This document shows positions 1 to 16,000 of a stretch of DNA of 64,000 bases, piece by piece. The first letter of the stretch is position 1. Every line of letters starts with the position of its first letter. Where the stretch lies: positions 930,001 to 994,000 of the forward strand of contig JAYKKI010000150.1 in NCBI GenBank assembly GCA_039881145.1, read 5' to 3'. The position numbers were made by a program, and so were the translations under genes. The stretch is from Druceiella hillmani (taxonomy: Eukaryota; Arthropoda; Insecta; Lepidoptera; Hepialidae). The notes under the pieces were generated by a model. That model had not been told where the DNA came from and did no database searches. It worked only from the letters and a program-made list of their open reading frames with translations.

Positions 1-2700
1 ACACTTATTAGTTTTCACACTTGACGTTTTAAAAATACGAATTTAAAAACACACACAATACAGAACGCACGGTGTCCTCAACATGCACGTGGTATACTGT
101 TCTTCCAGAATAACATGTCCGTCTTCACAAACTAACAAATATCAACTAACTGCCGCGTGCTCAGCACAGCTCCTTGATTACCGCCAATTGTTACATATTG
201 CGTAAACATGTTGTGACAGGTTGCGTTTGCAGCGATTGGACCATTATTTTCAAACACTAATTGGTTTTCACACTTGAGGTTTTGATAATACGAATTTCAA
301 AACACACACAATTCAGAATGCATGGTGTCCTCAACATGCAAGTGGTATAATTTTCTCCGTAATAACACGTCCATATACACAAACTGACTAATATTTACAA
401 CTGCCACGCGCTTCGCACTGCTTCTTGGTGAATTCCAATTGCCACGTGACGCGTAAACATGTTTGTGATTGGTAAGGCTCGCAACGGATGGAACAATATA
501 TTTAAACACTTATTATTTTTCACACTTAACGTTTTAATAATACAAATTTAAAAATACACACAATACAGAACGCACGGTGTCCTCAACATGCAGGTGGTAT
601 TCTTTTCTTCCGGAATAACATTTCCGTCTTCACAAACTGACAAATATCAACTAACTGCCGCGCGCTCGGCACAGCTCGTTGATTACCACCAATTGTTACG
701 AAACGCGTAAACATGTTGTGACAGGTTGCGCTCGCAGCGGTTGGACAATTAATTTCAAACACTAATTGGTTTTTACATTTGAGGTTTTGATAATACGAAT
801 TTTAAAACACACACAATTCAGAATGCACTAATTGGTTTTCACACTTGAGGTTTTGACAATACGAATTTTAAAACACACACAATTCAGAATGCACGGTGTC
901 CTCAACATGCAAGTGGTATACATTTCTTCCGGTATAACACGTCCAACTTCACAAACTGACAAAAATCAGCAACAGCCGCGCGCTTCGCGCTGCTTGTTTG
1001 TTACTTCCAATTGTTAGGTAACGAGTAAACATGTTTGTGACATGTTGCGCTAGCAACGGACAGACAATTATTTTTAAAAACTTATTAGTTTTCGCACTTG
1101 ACGTTTTGAAAATACGAATTTAAAAACACGCACGATTCAGAATGCACGGTGTCCTCAACATGCACTTGTTATACTTTTCTTACGGAATAACACGTCCATA
1201 TTCACAAACTGACGAATATCGACAACTGCCGAGCGCTTCGCACTGCTTGTTGGTGACTTCCAACTGCCACGTGACGAATAAACAACGAATGGAACAATAT
1301 ATTTGAACACTTATTAGTTTTCACACTTAACGTTTGGAAAACATGAATTTTAAAACACACACAATACAGAACGCACGGTGTCCTCAACATGCAGGTGGTA
1401 TACTTTTCTTCCGGAATAACACGTCCGTCTTCACAAACTGACGAATATCAACTAACTGCCGCGCGCTCGGCACAGCTCGTTGATTACCCCCAATTGTAAC
1501 GTAACGCGTAAACATGTTTGTGACAGGTTGCACTCGCAGCGGTTGGAACATTATTTTGAAACACTAATTGGTTTTCACACTTGAGGTTTTGATAATACCA
1601 ATTTTAAAACACACACAATTCAGAATGCACTAATTGGTTTTCACACTTGAGGTTTTGATAATACGAATTTTAAAACACACACAATTCAGAATGCACGGTG
1701 TCCTCAACATGCAAGTGGTATACATTTCTTCCGGAAAACCACGTCCGTCTTCACAAACTGACGAATATCAACTGACTGCCGCTCGCTCCGCACAGCTCGT
1801 TGCTTACCCCCAATTGTTACGTAACGCGTAAACATGTTTGTGACAGGTTGCGCTCGCAGCGGTTGGAAAATTATTTTAAAACACTAATTGGTTTTTACAC
1901 TTGAGGTTTTGATAATACGAATTTTAAAACACACACAATTCAGAATGCACTAATTGGATTTCACACTTGAGGTTTTGATAATACGAATTTTAAAACACAC
2001 ACAATTCAGAATGCACGGTGTCCTCAACATGCAAGTATTATGCATTTCTTCTTGAATAACACGTCCAACTTGACAAACTGACGAAAATCAGCAACTGCCG
2101 CGCGCTTCGCACTGCTTGTTTGTTACTTCCAATTGTTAGCTAAAGCGTAAACACGTTTGTGACAGGTTGCGCTAGCAGCGGCTAGACCATTATTTTTAAA
2201 CACTTATTAGTTTTCGCGCTTGACGTTTTGAAAATACTAATTTAAAAACACACACAATTAAAAATGCACGGTGTCCTCAACATGCACTTGTTATACTTTT
2301 CTTACGGAATAACACGTCCATATTCACAAACTGACGAATATCGACAACTGCCGCGCGCTTCGCACTGCTTGTTGGTGACTTCCAACTGCCACGTGACGTA
2401 TAAACAACGAATGGAACAATATATTTGAACACTTATTAGTTTTCACACTTAACGTTTGGAAAACACGAATTTTAAAACACACACAATACAGAACGCACGG
2501 TGTCCTCAACATGCACGTGGTATACTTTTCTTCCGGAATAACACGTCCGTCTTCACAAACTGACGAATACCAACTAACTGCCGCGCGCTCGGCACAGCTC
2601 GTTGATTACCCCCAATTGTAACGTAACGCGTAAACATGTTTGTGACAGGTTGCACTCGCAGCGGTTGGAACATTATTTTGAAACACTAATTGGTTTGCAC
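1..2700 (+). repeat. Higher-order repeat block, copy 1
   Basis: About 2.7 kb that reappears at 10,338-13,037 with only scattered single-base differences, for example GAATTCC against GACTTCC near 430, and CCTCAACATGC against CCTTAACATAC near 900. A related copy lies at about 7,010-9,770 with a 66-bp length change. The match breaks down after about 2,690, where this copy reads TTTGCACACTTGATG and the other reads TTTTCACACTTGAGG. Confidence 0.85.
1564..1695 (+). repeat. 66-bp sub-repeat duplicated inside the 320-bp monomer (example)
   Basis: The block beginning CTAATTGGTTTTCACACTTG occurs at 1,564 and again at 1,630, exactly 66 bp later, before the next monomer core starts. The same head-to-tail pair is present in most 320-bp units across 760-16,600. 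The block is the AT-rich portion of the monomer ending AATTCAGAATGCA. Confidence 0.9.
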
Positions 2701-5700
2701 ACTTGATGTTTTGATAATACGAATTTTAAAACACACACAATTCAGAATGCACTAATTTGTTTTCACACTTGAGGTTTTGATAATACGAATTTTAAAACAC
2801 ACACAATTCAGAATGCACGGTATCCTCAACATGCAAGTGGTATACATTTCTTCCGGAATAACACGTCCAACTTCACAAACTGACGAAAATCAGCAACTGC
2901 CGAGCGCTTCGCGCTGCTTGTTTGTTACTTCCAATTGTTACGTAACGCGTAAACATGTTTGTGACAGGTTGCGCTCGCAGCGGTTTTACCATTATTTTCA
3001 AACACTAATTGGTTTTCACACTTATTGTTTTGATAATACGAATTTTAAAACACTCAATTCATAATGCACTAATTGGTTTTCACACTTGATGTTTTGATAA
3101 TACGATTTTTAAAACACACACAGTTTAGAATGCACTAATTGGTTTTCACACTTAACGTTTGGGAAACACGAATTTTAAAACACACACAATACAGAACGCA
3201 CGGTGTCCTCAACATGCACGTGGTATGCTTTTCTTCCGGAATAACACGTCCGTCTTCACAAACTGACGAATATCAACTGACTGCCGCTCGCTCGGCACAG
3301 CTCGTTGATTACCCCCAATTGTTACGTAACGCGTAAACATGTTTGTGACAGGTTGCGCTCGCAGCGCTTTTACCATTATTTTCAAACACTAATTGGTTTT
3401 CACACTTGATGTTTTGATAATACGAATTTTAAAACACACAATCCATAATGCACTAATTGGTTTTCACACTTGATGTTTTGATAATACGAATTTTCAAACA
3501 CACACAATTCAGAATGCACGGTGTCCTCAAAATGCAAGTGGTATACATTTCTTCCGGTATAACACGTCCAACTTCACAAACTGACGAAAATCAGCAACTG
3601 CCGAGCGCTTCGCGCTGCTTGTTTGTTACTTCCAATTGTTACGTAACGCGTAAACATGTTTGTGACAGGTTGCGCTCGCAGCGGTTTTACCATTATTTTC
3701 AAACACTAATTGGTTTTCACACTTATTGTTTTGATAATACGAATTTTAAAACACACAATTCATAATGCACTAATTGGTTTTCACACTTAACGTTAAGAAA
3801 AGACAAATTTTAAAATACACACAATACAGAACGCACGGTGTCCTCAACATGCACTTGTTATACTTTTTTCACGGAATAACATGTCCATATTCACAAACTG
3901 ACGAATATCGACAACTGCCGCGCGCTTCGCACTACTCGTTGGTGACTTCCAATTGCCACGTGACGAGTAAACAACGAATGGAACAATATTGTTGAACACT
4001 TATTAGTTTTCACACTTAACGTTTGGAAAACTCGATTTTTAAAACACACACAATACAGAACGCACGGTGTCCTCAACATGCACGTGGTATACTTTTCTTC
4101 CGGAATAACACGTCCGTCTTCACAAACTGACGAATATCAATTGACTGCCGCTCGCTCGGCACTGCTCGTTGATTACCCCCAATTGTTACGTAACGCGTAA
4201 ACATGTTTGTGACAGGTTGCGCTCGCAGCGGTTGGACCATTATTTTCAAACACTAATTGGTTTGCACACTTGATGTTTTGATAATACGAATTTTAAAACA
4301 CACACAATTCAGAATGCACTAATTGGTTTTCACACTTGAGGTTTTGATAATACGAATTTTAAAACACACACAATTCAGAATGCACGGTGTCCTCAACATG
4401 CAAGTGGTATACATTTCTTCCGGTATAACACGTCCAACTTCACAAACTGACGAAAATCAGCAACTGCCGAGCGCTTCGCGCTGCTTGTTTGTTACTTCCA
4501 ATTGTTACGTAACGCGTAAACATGTTTGTGACAGGTTGCGCTCGCAGCGGTTTTACCATTATTTTCAAACACTAATTGGTTGTCACACTTATTGTTTTGA
4601 TAATACGAATTTTAAAACACACAATTCATAATGCACTAATTGGTTTTCACACTTGATGTTTTGATAATACGAATTTTAAAACACACACAATTCAGAATGC
4701 ACGGTGTCCTCAACATGCACATGTTATACATTTCTCACGGAATAACATGTCCATATTCACAAACTGACGAATATCGACAACTGCCGCGCGCTTCGCACTG
4801 CTTGTTGGTGACTTCCATTTGCCACGTGACGAATAAACAACGAATGGAACAATATATTTGAACACTTATTAGTTTTCACACTTGAGGTTTTGATAATACG
4901 AATTTTAAAACACACACAATTCAGAATGCACGGTGTCCTCAACATGCAAGTGGTATACATTTCTTCCGGTATAACACGTCCAACTTCACAAACTGACGAA
5001 AATCAGCAACTGCCGAGCGCTTCGCGCTGCTTGTTTGTTACTTCCAATTGTTACGTAACGCGTAAACATGTTTGTGACAGGTTGCGCTCGCAGCGGTTGG
5101 ACCATTATTTTCAAACACTAATTGGTTTTCACATTTGATATTTTGATAATACGAATTTTAAAACACACAATTCATAATGCACTAATTGGTTTTCACACTT
5201 AACGTTATGAAAACACGAATTTTAAAATACACACAATACAGAACGCACGGTGTCCTCAACATGCACTTGTTTTACTTTTCTTACGGAATAACACGTCCAT
5301 ATTCACAAACTGACGAATACCGACAACTGCCGCGCGCTTCGCACTGCTTGTTGGTGACTTCCAATTGCCACGTGACGAGTAAACAACGAATGGAACAATA
5401 TATTTGAACACTTATTAGTTTTCACACTTAACGTTTGGAAAACTCTATTTTTAAAACACACACAATACAGAACGCACGGTGTCCTCAACATGCAGGTGGT
5501 ATACTTTTCTTCCGGAATAACACGTCCGTCTTCACAAACTGACGAATATCAACTAACTGCCGCGCGCTCGGCACAGCTCGTTGATTACCCCCAATTGTAA
5601 CGTAACGCGTAAACATGTTTGTGACAGGTTGCACTCGCAGCGGTTGGAACATTATTTTGAAACACTAATTGGTTTTCACACTTGAGGTTTTGATAATACG

Positions 5701-7009
5701 AATTTTAAAACACACAATTCAGAATGCACTAATTGGTTTTCACACATGTGGTTTTGATAATACGAATTTTAAAACACACACAATTCAGAATGCACGGTGT
5801 CCTCAACATGCAAGTGGTATACATTTCTTCCGGAAAACCACGTCCGTCTTCACAAACTGACGAATATCAACTGACTGCCGCTCGCTCCGCACAGCTCGTT
5901 GCTTACCCCCAATTGTTACGTAACGCGTAAACATGTTTTTGACAGGTTGCGCTCGCAGCGGTTTTAAAATTATTTTGAAACACTAATTGGTTTTTACACT
6001 TGAGGTTTTGATAATACGAATTTTAAAACACACACAATTCAGAATGCACTAATTGGATTTCACACTTGAGGTTTTGATAATACGAATTTTAAAACACACA
6101 CAATTCAGAATGCACGGTGTCCTCAACATGCAAGTGGTATACATTTCTTCCGGTATAACACGTCGAACTTCACAAACTGATGAAAATCAGCAACTGCCGA
6201 GCGCTTCGCGCTGCTTGTTTGTTACTTCCAATTGTTACGTAACGCGTAAACATGTTTGTGAGAGGTTGCGCTCGCAGCGGTTGGACCATTATTTTCAAAC
6301 ACTAATTGGTTTTCACACTTGATGTTTTGATAATCCGAATTTTAAAACACACACAATTCAGAATGCACTAATTGGTTTTCACACTTGAGGTTTTGATAAT
6401 ACGAATTTTAAAACACACACAATTCAGAATGCACGGTGTCCTCAACATGCAAGTGGTATACATTTCTTCCGGTATAACACGTCCAACTTCACAAACTGAC
6501 AAAAATCAGCAACAGCCGCGCGCTTCGCACTGTTTGTTTGTTACTTCCAATTGTTAGCTAAAGCGTAAACACGTTTGTGACAGGTTGCGCTAGCAGCGGC
6601 TAGACCATTATTTTTAAACACTTATTAGTTTTCGCGCTTGACGTTTTGAAACACACACAATTAAAAATGCACGGTGTCCTCAACATGCACTTGTTATACT
6701 TTTCTTACGGAATAACACGTCCATATTCACAAACTGACGAATATCGACAACTGCCGCGCGCTTCGCACTGCTTGTTGGTGACTTCCATCTGCCACGTGAC
6801 GTATAAACAACGAATGGAACAATATATTTGAACATTTATCAGTTTTCACACTTAACGTTTGGAAAACACGAATTTTAAAACACACACAATACAGAACGCA
6901 CGGTGTCCTCAACATGCACGTCGTATACTTTTTTTCCGGAATAACACGTCCGTCTTCACAAACTGACGAATATCAACTAACTGCCGTGCGCTCGGCACAG
7001 CTCGTTGGT

Positions 7010-9770
7010 TACCCCCAATTGTTACATATTGCGTAAACATGTTGTGACAGGTTGCGTTTGCAGCGATTGGACCATTAATTTCAAACACTAATTGGTTTTC
7101 ACACTTGAGGTTTTGATATTACGAATTTCAAAACACACACAATTCAGAATGCATGGTGTCCTCAACATGCAAGTGGTATAATTATCTCCGTAATAACACG
7201 TCCATATACACAAACTGACTAATATTTACAACTGCCACGCGCTTCTCACTGCTTCTTGGTGACTTCTAATTGCCACGTGACGCGTAAACATGTTTGTGAT
7301 TGGTAAGGCTCGCAACGGATGGAACAATATATTTAAACACTTATTATTTTTCACACTTAACGTTTTAATAATACAAATTTAAAAATACACACAATACAGT
7401 ACGCACGGTGTCCTCAACATGCAGGTGGTATTCTTTTCTTCCGGAATAACATTTCCGTCTTCACAAACTGACAAATATCAACTAACTGCCGCGCGCTCGG
7501 CACAGCTCGTTGATTGCCCCCAATTGTTACGAAACGCGTAAACATGTTGTGACAGGTTGCGCTCGCAGCGGTAGGACCATTAATTTCAAACGCTAATTGG
7601 TTTTCACACTTGAGGTTTTGACAATACGAATTTTAAAACACACACAATTCAGAATGCACGGTGTCCTTAACATACAAGTGGTATACATTTCTTCCGGTAT
7701 AACACGTCCAACTTCACAAACTGACAAAAATCAGCAACAGCCGCGCGCTTCGCGCTGCTTGTTTGTTACTTCCAATTGTTAGGTAACGAGTAAACATGTT
7801 TGTGACATGTTGCGCTAGCAACGGACAAACAATTATTTTTAAACACTTATTAGTTTTCGCACTTGACGTTTTGAAAATACGAATTTAAAAACACGCACGA
7901 TTCAGAATGCACGGTGTCCTCAACATGCACTTGTTATACTTTTCTTACGGAATAACACGTCCATATTCACAAACTGACGAATATCGACAACTGCCGAGCG
8001 CTTCGCACTGCTTGTTGGTGACTTCCAACTGCCACGTGACGAATAAACAACGAATGGAACAATATATTTGAACACTTATTAGTTTTCACACTTAACGTTT
8101 GGAAAACATGAATTCTAAAACACACACAATACAGAACGCACGGTGTCCTCAACATGCAGGTGGTATACTTTTCTTCCGGAATAACACGTCCGTCTTCACA
8201 AACTGATGAATATCAACTAACTGCCGCGCGCTCGGCACAGCTCGTTGATTACCCCCAATTGTAACGTAACGCGTAAACATGTTTGTGACAGGTTGCACTC
8301 GCAGCGGTTGGAACATTATTTTGAAACACTAATTGGTTTTCACACTTGAGGTTTTGATAATACGAATTTTAAAACACACAATTCAGAATGCACTAATTGG
8401 TTTTCACACTTGAGGTTTTGATAATACGAATTTTAAAACACACACAATACAGAACGCACGGTGTCCTCAACATGCACGTGGTATACTTTTCTTCCGGAAT
8501 AACACGTCCGTCTTCACAAACTGACGAATATCAACTAACTGCCGCGCGCTCGGCACAGCTCGTTGGTTACCCCCAATTGTAACGTAACGCGTAAACATGT
8601 TTGTGACAGGTTGCGCTCGCAGCGGTTGGAAAATTATTTTGAAACACTAATTGGTTTTTACACTTAAGGTTTTGATATTACGAATTTTAAAACACACACA
8701 ATTCAGAATGCACTAATTGGTTTTCACACATGTGGTTTTGATAATACGAATTTTAAAACACACACAATTCAGAATGCACGGTGTCCTCAACATGCAAGTG
8801 GTATACATTTCTTCCGGAAAGCCACGTCCGTCTTCACAAACTGACGAATATCAACTGACTGCCGCTCGCTCCGCACAGCTCGTTGCTTACCCCCAATTGT
8901 TACGTAACGCGTAAACATGTTTTTGACAGGTTGCGCTCGCAGCGGTTTTAAAATTATTTTGAAACACTAATTGGTTTTTACACTTGAGGTTTTGATAATA
9001 CGAATTTTAAAACACACACAATTCAGAATGCACTAATTGGATTTCACACTTGAGGTTTTGATAATACGAATTTTAAAACACACACAATTCAGAATGCACG
9101 GTGTCCTCAACATGCAAGTGGTATGCATTTCTTCTTGAATAACACGTCCAACTTGACAAACTGACGAAAATCAGCAACTGCCGCGCGCTTCGCACTGCTT
9201 GTTTGTTACTTCCAATTGTTAGCTAAAGCGTAAACACGTTTGTGACAGGTTGCGCTAGCAGCGGCTAGACCATTATTTTTAAACACTTATTAGTTTTCGC
9301 GCTTGACGTTTTGAAAATACTAATTTAAAAACACACACAATTAAAAATGCACGGTGTCCTCAACATTCACTTGTTATACTTTTCTTACGGAATAACACGT
9401 CCATATTCACAAACTGACGAATATCGACAACTGCCGCGCGCTTCGCACTGCTTGTTGGTGACTTCCAACTGCCACGTGACGTATAAACAACGAATGGAAC
9501 AATATATTTGAACACTTATTAGTTTTCACACTTAACGTTTGGAAAACACGAATTTTAAAACACACACAATACAGAACGCACGGTGTCCTCAACATGCACG
9601 TGGTATACTTTTCTTCCGGAATAACACGTCCGTCTTCACAAACTGACGAATACCAACTAACTGCCGCGCGCTCGGCACAGCTCGTTGATTACCCCCAATT
9701 GTAACGTAACGCGTAAACATGTTTGTGACAGGTTGACCTCGCAGCGGTTAACACATTATTTTGAAACACT
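7010..9770 (+). repeat. Higher-order repeat block, related copy
   Basis: This block repeats the order of monomer types seen at 190-2,640. The offset is about 6,765 bp in its first half and 7,083 bp in its second half, so insertions or deletions of sub-repeats occurred between copies. Point differences are few. Confidence 0.75.
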
Positions 9771-10337
9771 AATTGGTTTTCACACTTGAGGTTTTGATAA
9801 TACGAATTTTAAAACACACACAATTCAGAATGCACTAATTGGTTTCACACTTGAGGTTTTGATAATACGAATTTTAAAACACACACAATACAGAACGCAC
9901 GGTGTCCTCAACATGCACGTCGTATACTTTTTTTCCGGAATAACACGTCCGTCTTCACAAACTGACGAATATCAACTAACTGCCGTGCGCTCGGCACAGC
10001 TCGTTGGTTACCCCCAATTGTAACGTAACGCGTAAACATGTTTGTGACAGGTTGCGCTCGCAGGGGTTGAACCATTGTTTTCAAACACTTATTGGTTCTC
10101 GCACTTGACGTTTTGAAAATACGAATTTAAAAACACACACAATTCAGAATGCACGGTGTCCTCAGCATGCACTTGTTATACTTTTCCTCCTGAATAACAC
10201 GTCCATATACACAAACTGACTAATATTCACAACTGCCACGCGCTTCGCACTGCTTGTTGGTGAGTTCCAATTGCCACGTGGCGCGTAAACATGTTTGTGA
10301 TTGGTAAAGCTCACAACGGATGGAACAATATATTTAA

Positions 10338-13037
10338 ACACTTATTAGTTTTCACACTTGACGTTTTAAAAATACGAATTTAAAAACACACACAATACAG
10401 AACGCACGGTGTCCTCAACATGCACGTGGTATACTGTTCTTCCAGAATAACATGTCCGTCTTCACAAACTAACAAATATCAACTAACTGCCGCGTGCTCA
10501 GCACAGCTCCTTGATTACCGCCAATTGTTACATATTGCGTAAACATGTTGTGACAGGTTGCGTTTGCAGCGATTGGACCATTATTTTCAAACACTAATTG
10601 GTTTTCACACTTGAGGTTTTGATAATACGAATTTCAAAACACACACAATTCAGAATGCATGGTGTCCTCAACATGCAAGTGGTATAATTTTCTCCGTAAT
10701 AACACGTCCATATACACAAACTGACTAATATTTACAACTGCCACGCGCTTCGCACTGCTTCTTGGTGACTTCCAATTGCCACGTGACGCGTAAACATGTT
10801 TGTGATTGGTAAGGCTCGCAACGGATGGAACAATATATTTAAACACTTATTATTTTTCACACTTAACGTTTTAATAATACAAATTTAAAAATACACACAA
10901 TACAGAACGCACGGTGTCCTCAACATGCAGGTGGTATTCTTTTCTTCCGGAATAACATTTCCGTCTTCACAAACTGACAAATATCAACTAAATGCCGCGC
11001 GCTCGGCACAGCTCGTTGATTACCCCCAATTGTTACGAAACGCGTAAACATGTTGTGACAGGTTGCGCTCGCAGCGGTTGGACCATTAATTTCAAACACT
11101 AATTGGTTTTTACATTTGAGGTTTTGATAATACGAATTTTAAAACACACACAATTCAGAATGCACTAATTGGTTTTCACACTTGAGGTTTTGACAATACG
11201 AATTTTAAAACACACACAATTCAGAATGCACGGTGTCCTTAACATACAAGTGGTATACATTTCTTCCGGTATAACACGTCCAACTTCACAAACTGACAAA
11301 AATCAGCAACAGCCGCGCGCTTCGCGCTGCTTGTTTGTTACTTCCAATTGTTAGGTAACGAGTAAACATGTTTGTGACATGTTGCGCTAGCAACGGACAG
11401 ACAATTATTTTTAAAAACTTATTAGTTTTCGCACTTGACGTTTTGAAAATACGAATTTAAAAACACGCACGATTCAGAATGCACGGTGTCCTCAACATGC
11501 ACTTGTTATACTTTTCTTACGGAATAACACGTCCATATTCACAAACTGACGAATATCGACAACTGCCGAGCGCTTCGCACTGCTTGTTGGTGACTTCCAA
11601 CTGCCACGTGACGAATAAACAACGAATGGAACAATATATTTGAACACTTATTAGTTTTCACACTTAACGTTTGGAAAACATGAATTTTAAAACACACACA
11701 ATACAGAACGCACGGTGTCCTCAACATGCAGGTGGTATACTTTTCTTCCGGAATAACACGTCCGTCTTCACAAACTGACGAATATCAACTAACTGCCGCG
11801 CGCTCGGCACAGCTCGTTGATTACCCCCAATTGTAACGTAACGCGTAAACATGTTTGTGACAGGTTGCACTCGCAGCGGTTGGAACATTATTTTGAAACA
11901 CTTATTGGTTTTCACACTTGAGGTTTTGATAATACCAATTTTAAAACACACACAATTCAGAATGCACTAATTGGTTTTCACACTTGAGGTTTTGATAATA
12001 CGAATTTTAAAACACACACAATTCAGAATGCACGGTGTCCTCAACATGCAAGTGGTATACATTTCTTCCGGAAAACCACGTCCGTCTTCACAAACTGACG
12101 AATATCAACTGACTGCCGCTCGCTCCGCACAGCTCGTTGCTTACCCCCAATTGTTACGTAACGCGTAAACATGTTTGTGACAGGTTGCGCTCGCAGCGGT
12201 TGGAAAATTATTTTGAAACACTAATTGGTTTTTACACTTGAGGTTTTGATAATACGAATTTTAAAACACACACAATTCAGAATGCACTAATTGGATTTCA
12301 CACTTGAGGTTTTGATAATACGAATTTTAAAACACACACAATTCAGAATGCACGGTGTCCTCAACATGCAAGTATTATGCATTTCTTCTTGAATAACACG
12401 TCCAACTTGACAAACTGACGAAAATCAGCAACTGCCGCGCGCTTCGCACTGCTTGTTTGTTACTTCCAATTGTTAGCTAAAGCGTAAACACGTTTGTGAC
12501 AGGTTGCGCTAGCAGCGGCTAGACCATTATTTTTAAACACTTATTAGTTTTCGCGCTTGACGTTTTGAAAATACTAATTTAAAAACACACACAATTAAAA
12601 ATGCACGGTGTCCTCAACATGCACTTGTTATACTTTTCTTACGGAATAACACGTCCATATTCACAAACTGACGAATATCGACAACTGCCGCGCGCTTCGC
12701 ACTGCTTGTTGGTGACTTCCAACTGCCACGTGACGTATAAACAACGAATGGAACAATATATTTGAACACTTATTAGTTTTCACACTTAACGTTTGGAAAA
12801 CACGAATTTTAAAACACACACAATACAGAACGCACGGTGTCCTCAACATGCACGTGGTATACTTTTCTTCCGGAATAACACGTCCGTCTTCACAAACTGA
12901 CGAATACCAACTAACTGCCGCGCGCTCGGCACAGCTCGTTGATTACCCCCAATTGTAACGTAACGCGTAAACATGTTTGTGACAGGTTGCACTCGCAGCG
13001 GTTGGAACATTATTTTGAAACACTAATTGGTTTTCAC
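10338..13037 (+). repeat. Higher-order repeat block, copy 2
   Basis: Near-identical partner of 1-2,700 at a constant offset of 10,337 bp. The constant offset over 2.7 kb means there are no net insertions or deletions between the copies, which suggests recent duplication by unequal exchange or replication slippage within the array. Confidence 0.85.
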
Positions 13038-16000
13038 ACTTGAGGTTTTGATAATACGAATTTTAAAACACACACAATTCAGAATGCACTAATTGGTTTC
13101 ACACTTGAGGTTTTGATAATACGAATTTTAAAACACACACAATACAGAACGCACGGTGTCCTCAACATGCACGTCGTATACTTTTTTTCCGGAATAACAC
13201 GTCCGTCTTCACAAACTGACGAATATCAACTAACTGCCGTGCGCTCGGCACAGCTCGTTGGTTACCCCCAATTGTAACGTAACGCGTAAACATGTTTGTG
13301 ACAGGTTGCGCTCGCAGCGGTTGAACCATTATTTTCAAACACTTATTGGTTCTCGCACTTGACGTTTTGAAAATACGAATTTAAAAACACACACAATTCA
13401 GAATGCACGGTGTCCTCAGCATGCACTTGTTATACTTTTTTTACGGAATAACACGTCCATATATACAAACTGACGAATATCGACAACTGCCGCGCGCTTC
13501 GCACTGCCTGTTAATGACTTCGAATTGCCACGTGACGAGTAAACAACGAATGGAACAATATATTTGAACACTTATTAGTTTTCACACTTAAAGTTTGGAA
13601 AACACGAATTTTAAAACACACACAATACAGAACGCACGGTGTCCTCAACATGCAAGTGGTATACTTTTCTTCCGGAATAACACGTCCGTCTTCACAAACT
13701 GACGAATATCAACTAACTGCCGCGCGCTCGGCACAGCTTGTTGATTACCCCCAATTGTTACGAAAAGCGTAAACATGTTTGTGACATGTTGCGCTCGCAG
13801 CGGTTGGACCATTATTTTCAAACACTTATTGGTTCTCGCACTTGACGTTTTGAAAATACGAATTTAAAAACACACACAATTCAGAATGCACGGTGTCCTC
13901 AGCATGCACTTGTTATACTTTTTTTAAGGAATAACACGTCCATATTCACAAACTGACGAATATCGACAACTGCCGCGCGCTTCGCACTGCTTGTTAATGA
14001 CTTCCAATTGCCACGTGACGAGTAAACAACGAATGGAACAATAAATTTGAACAGTTATTAGTTTTCACACTTAACGTTTGGAAAACACGAATTTTAAAAC
14101 ACACACAATACGGAACGCACGGTGTCCTCAACATGCACGTGGTATACTTTTCTTCCGGAATAACACGTCCGTCTTCACAAACTGACAAATATCAACTAAC
14201 TGCCGCGCGCTCGGCACAGCTCGTTGATTATCCCCAATTGTTACGTAACGCGTAAACATGTTTGTGACAGGTTGCGCTAGCAGCGGCCTGACCATTATTT
14301 TTAAACACTTATTAGTTTTCGCACTTGACGTTTTGAAAATACGAATTTAAAAACACACACAATTCAGAATGCACGGTGTCCTCAACATGCACTTGTTATA
14401 CTTTTTTTACCGAATAACACGTCGAACTTCACAAAATGACGAAAATCAGCAACTGCCGCGCGCTTCGCCCTGCTTGTTTGTTACTTACAATTGCTAGGTA
14501 ACGCGTAAACATGTTTGTGACAGGTTGCGCTAGCAGCGGCTAGACCATTATTTTTAAACACTTATTAGTTTTCGCACTTGACGTTTTGAAAATACTTATT
14601 TAAAAACATACACAATTAAGAATGCACGGTGTCCTCAACATGCACTTGTTATACTTTTCTTACGGGATAACACGTCCATATTAACAAACTGACGGATATC
14701 GACAACTGCCGCGCGCTTCGCACTGCTTGTTAATGACTTCGAATTGCCAGGTGACGAGTAAACAACGAATGGAACAATATATTTGAACATTTATTAGTTT
14801 TCACACTTAAAGTTATGAAAACACGAATTTTAAAACACACACAATACAGAACGCACGGTGTCCTCAACATTCACGTGGTATACTTTTCTTCCGGAATAAC
14901 ACGTCCGTCTTCACAAACTGACGAATAACAACTAACTGCCGCGCGCTCGGCACAGCTCGTTGATTACCCTTAATTGTTACCTAACGCGTAAACATGTTTG
15001 TGACATTGTGCGCTCGCAGAGGTTCGACCATTATTTTCAAACACTAATTGGTTCTCGCACTTGACGTTTTGAAAATACGAATTTAAAAACACACACAATT
15101 CAGAATGCACGGTGTCCTCAGCATTCACTTGTTATACTTTTTTTACGGAATAACACGTCCATATTCACAAACTGACGAATATCGACAACTGCCGCGCGCT
15201 TCGCACTGCTTGTTAATGACTTGTAATTGCCACGTGACGAGTATACATCGAATGGAACAATATATTTGAACACTTATTAGTTTTCACACTTAACGTTTGG
15301 AAAACACGAATTTTAAAACACACACAATACAGAACGCACGGTGTCCTCAACATGCCCGTGGTATACTTTTCTTCCGGAATAACACGTCCGTCTTCACAAA
15401 CTGACGAATATCAACTAACTGCCGCGCGCTCGGCACAGCTCGTTGATTACCCCCAATTGTAACGTAACGCGTAAACATGTTTGTGACAGGTTGCACTCGC
15501 AGCGGTTGGAACATTATTTTGAAACACTAATTGGTTTTCACATTTGAGGTTTTGATAATACAAATTTTAAAACACACACAATTCAGAATGCACTAATTGG
15601 TTTTCACACTTGAGGTTTTGATAATACGAATTTTAAAACACACACAATACAGAACGCACGGTGTCCTCAACATGCCCGTGGTATACTTTTCTTCCGGAAT
15701 AACACGTCCGTCTTCACAAACTGACGAATATCAACTAACTGCCGCGCGCTCGGCACAGCTCGTTGATTACCCCCAATTGTAACGTAACGCGTAAACATGT
15801 TTGTGACAGGTTGCACTCGCAGCGGTTGGAACATTATTTTGAAACACTAATTGGTTTTCACACTTGAGGTTTTGATAATACAAATTTTAAAACACACACA
15901 ATTCAGAATGCACTAATTGGTTTTCACACTTGAGGTTTTGATAATACGAATTTTAAAACACACACAATACAGAACGCACGGTGTCCTCAACATGCACGTC

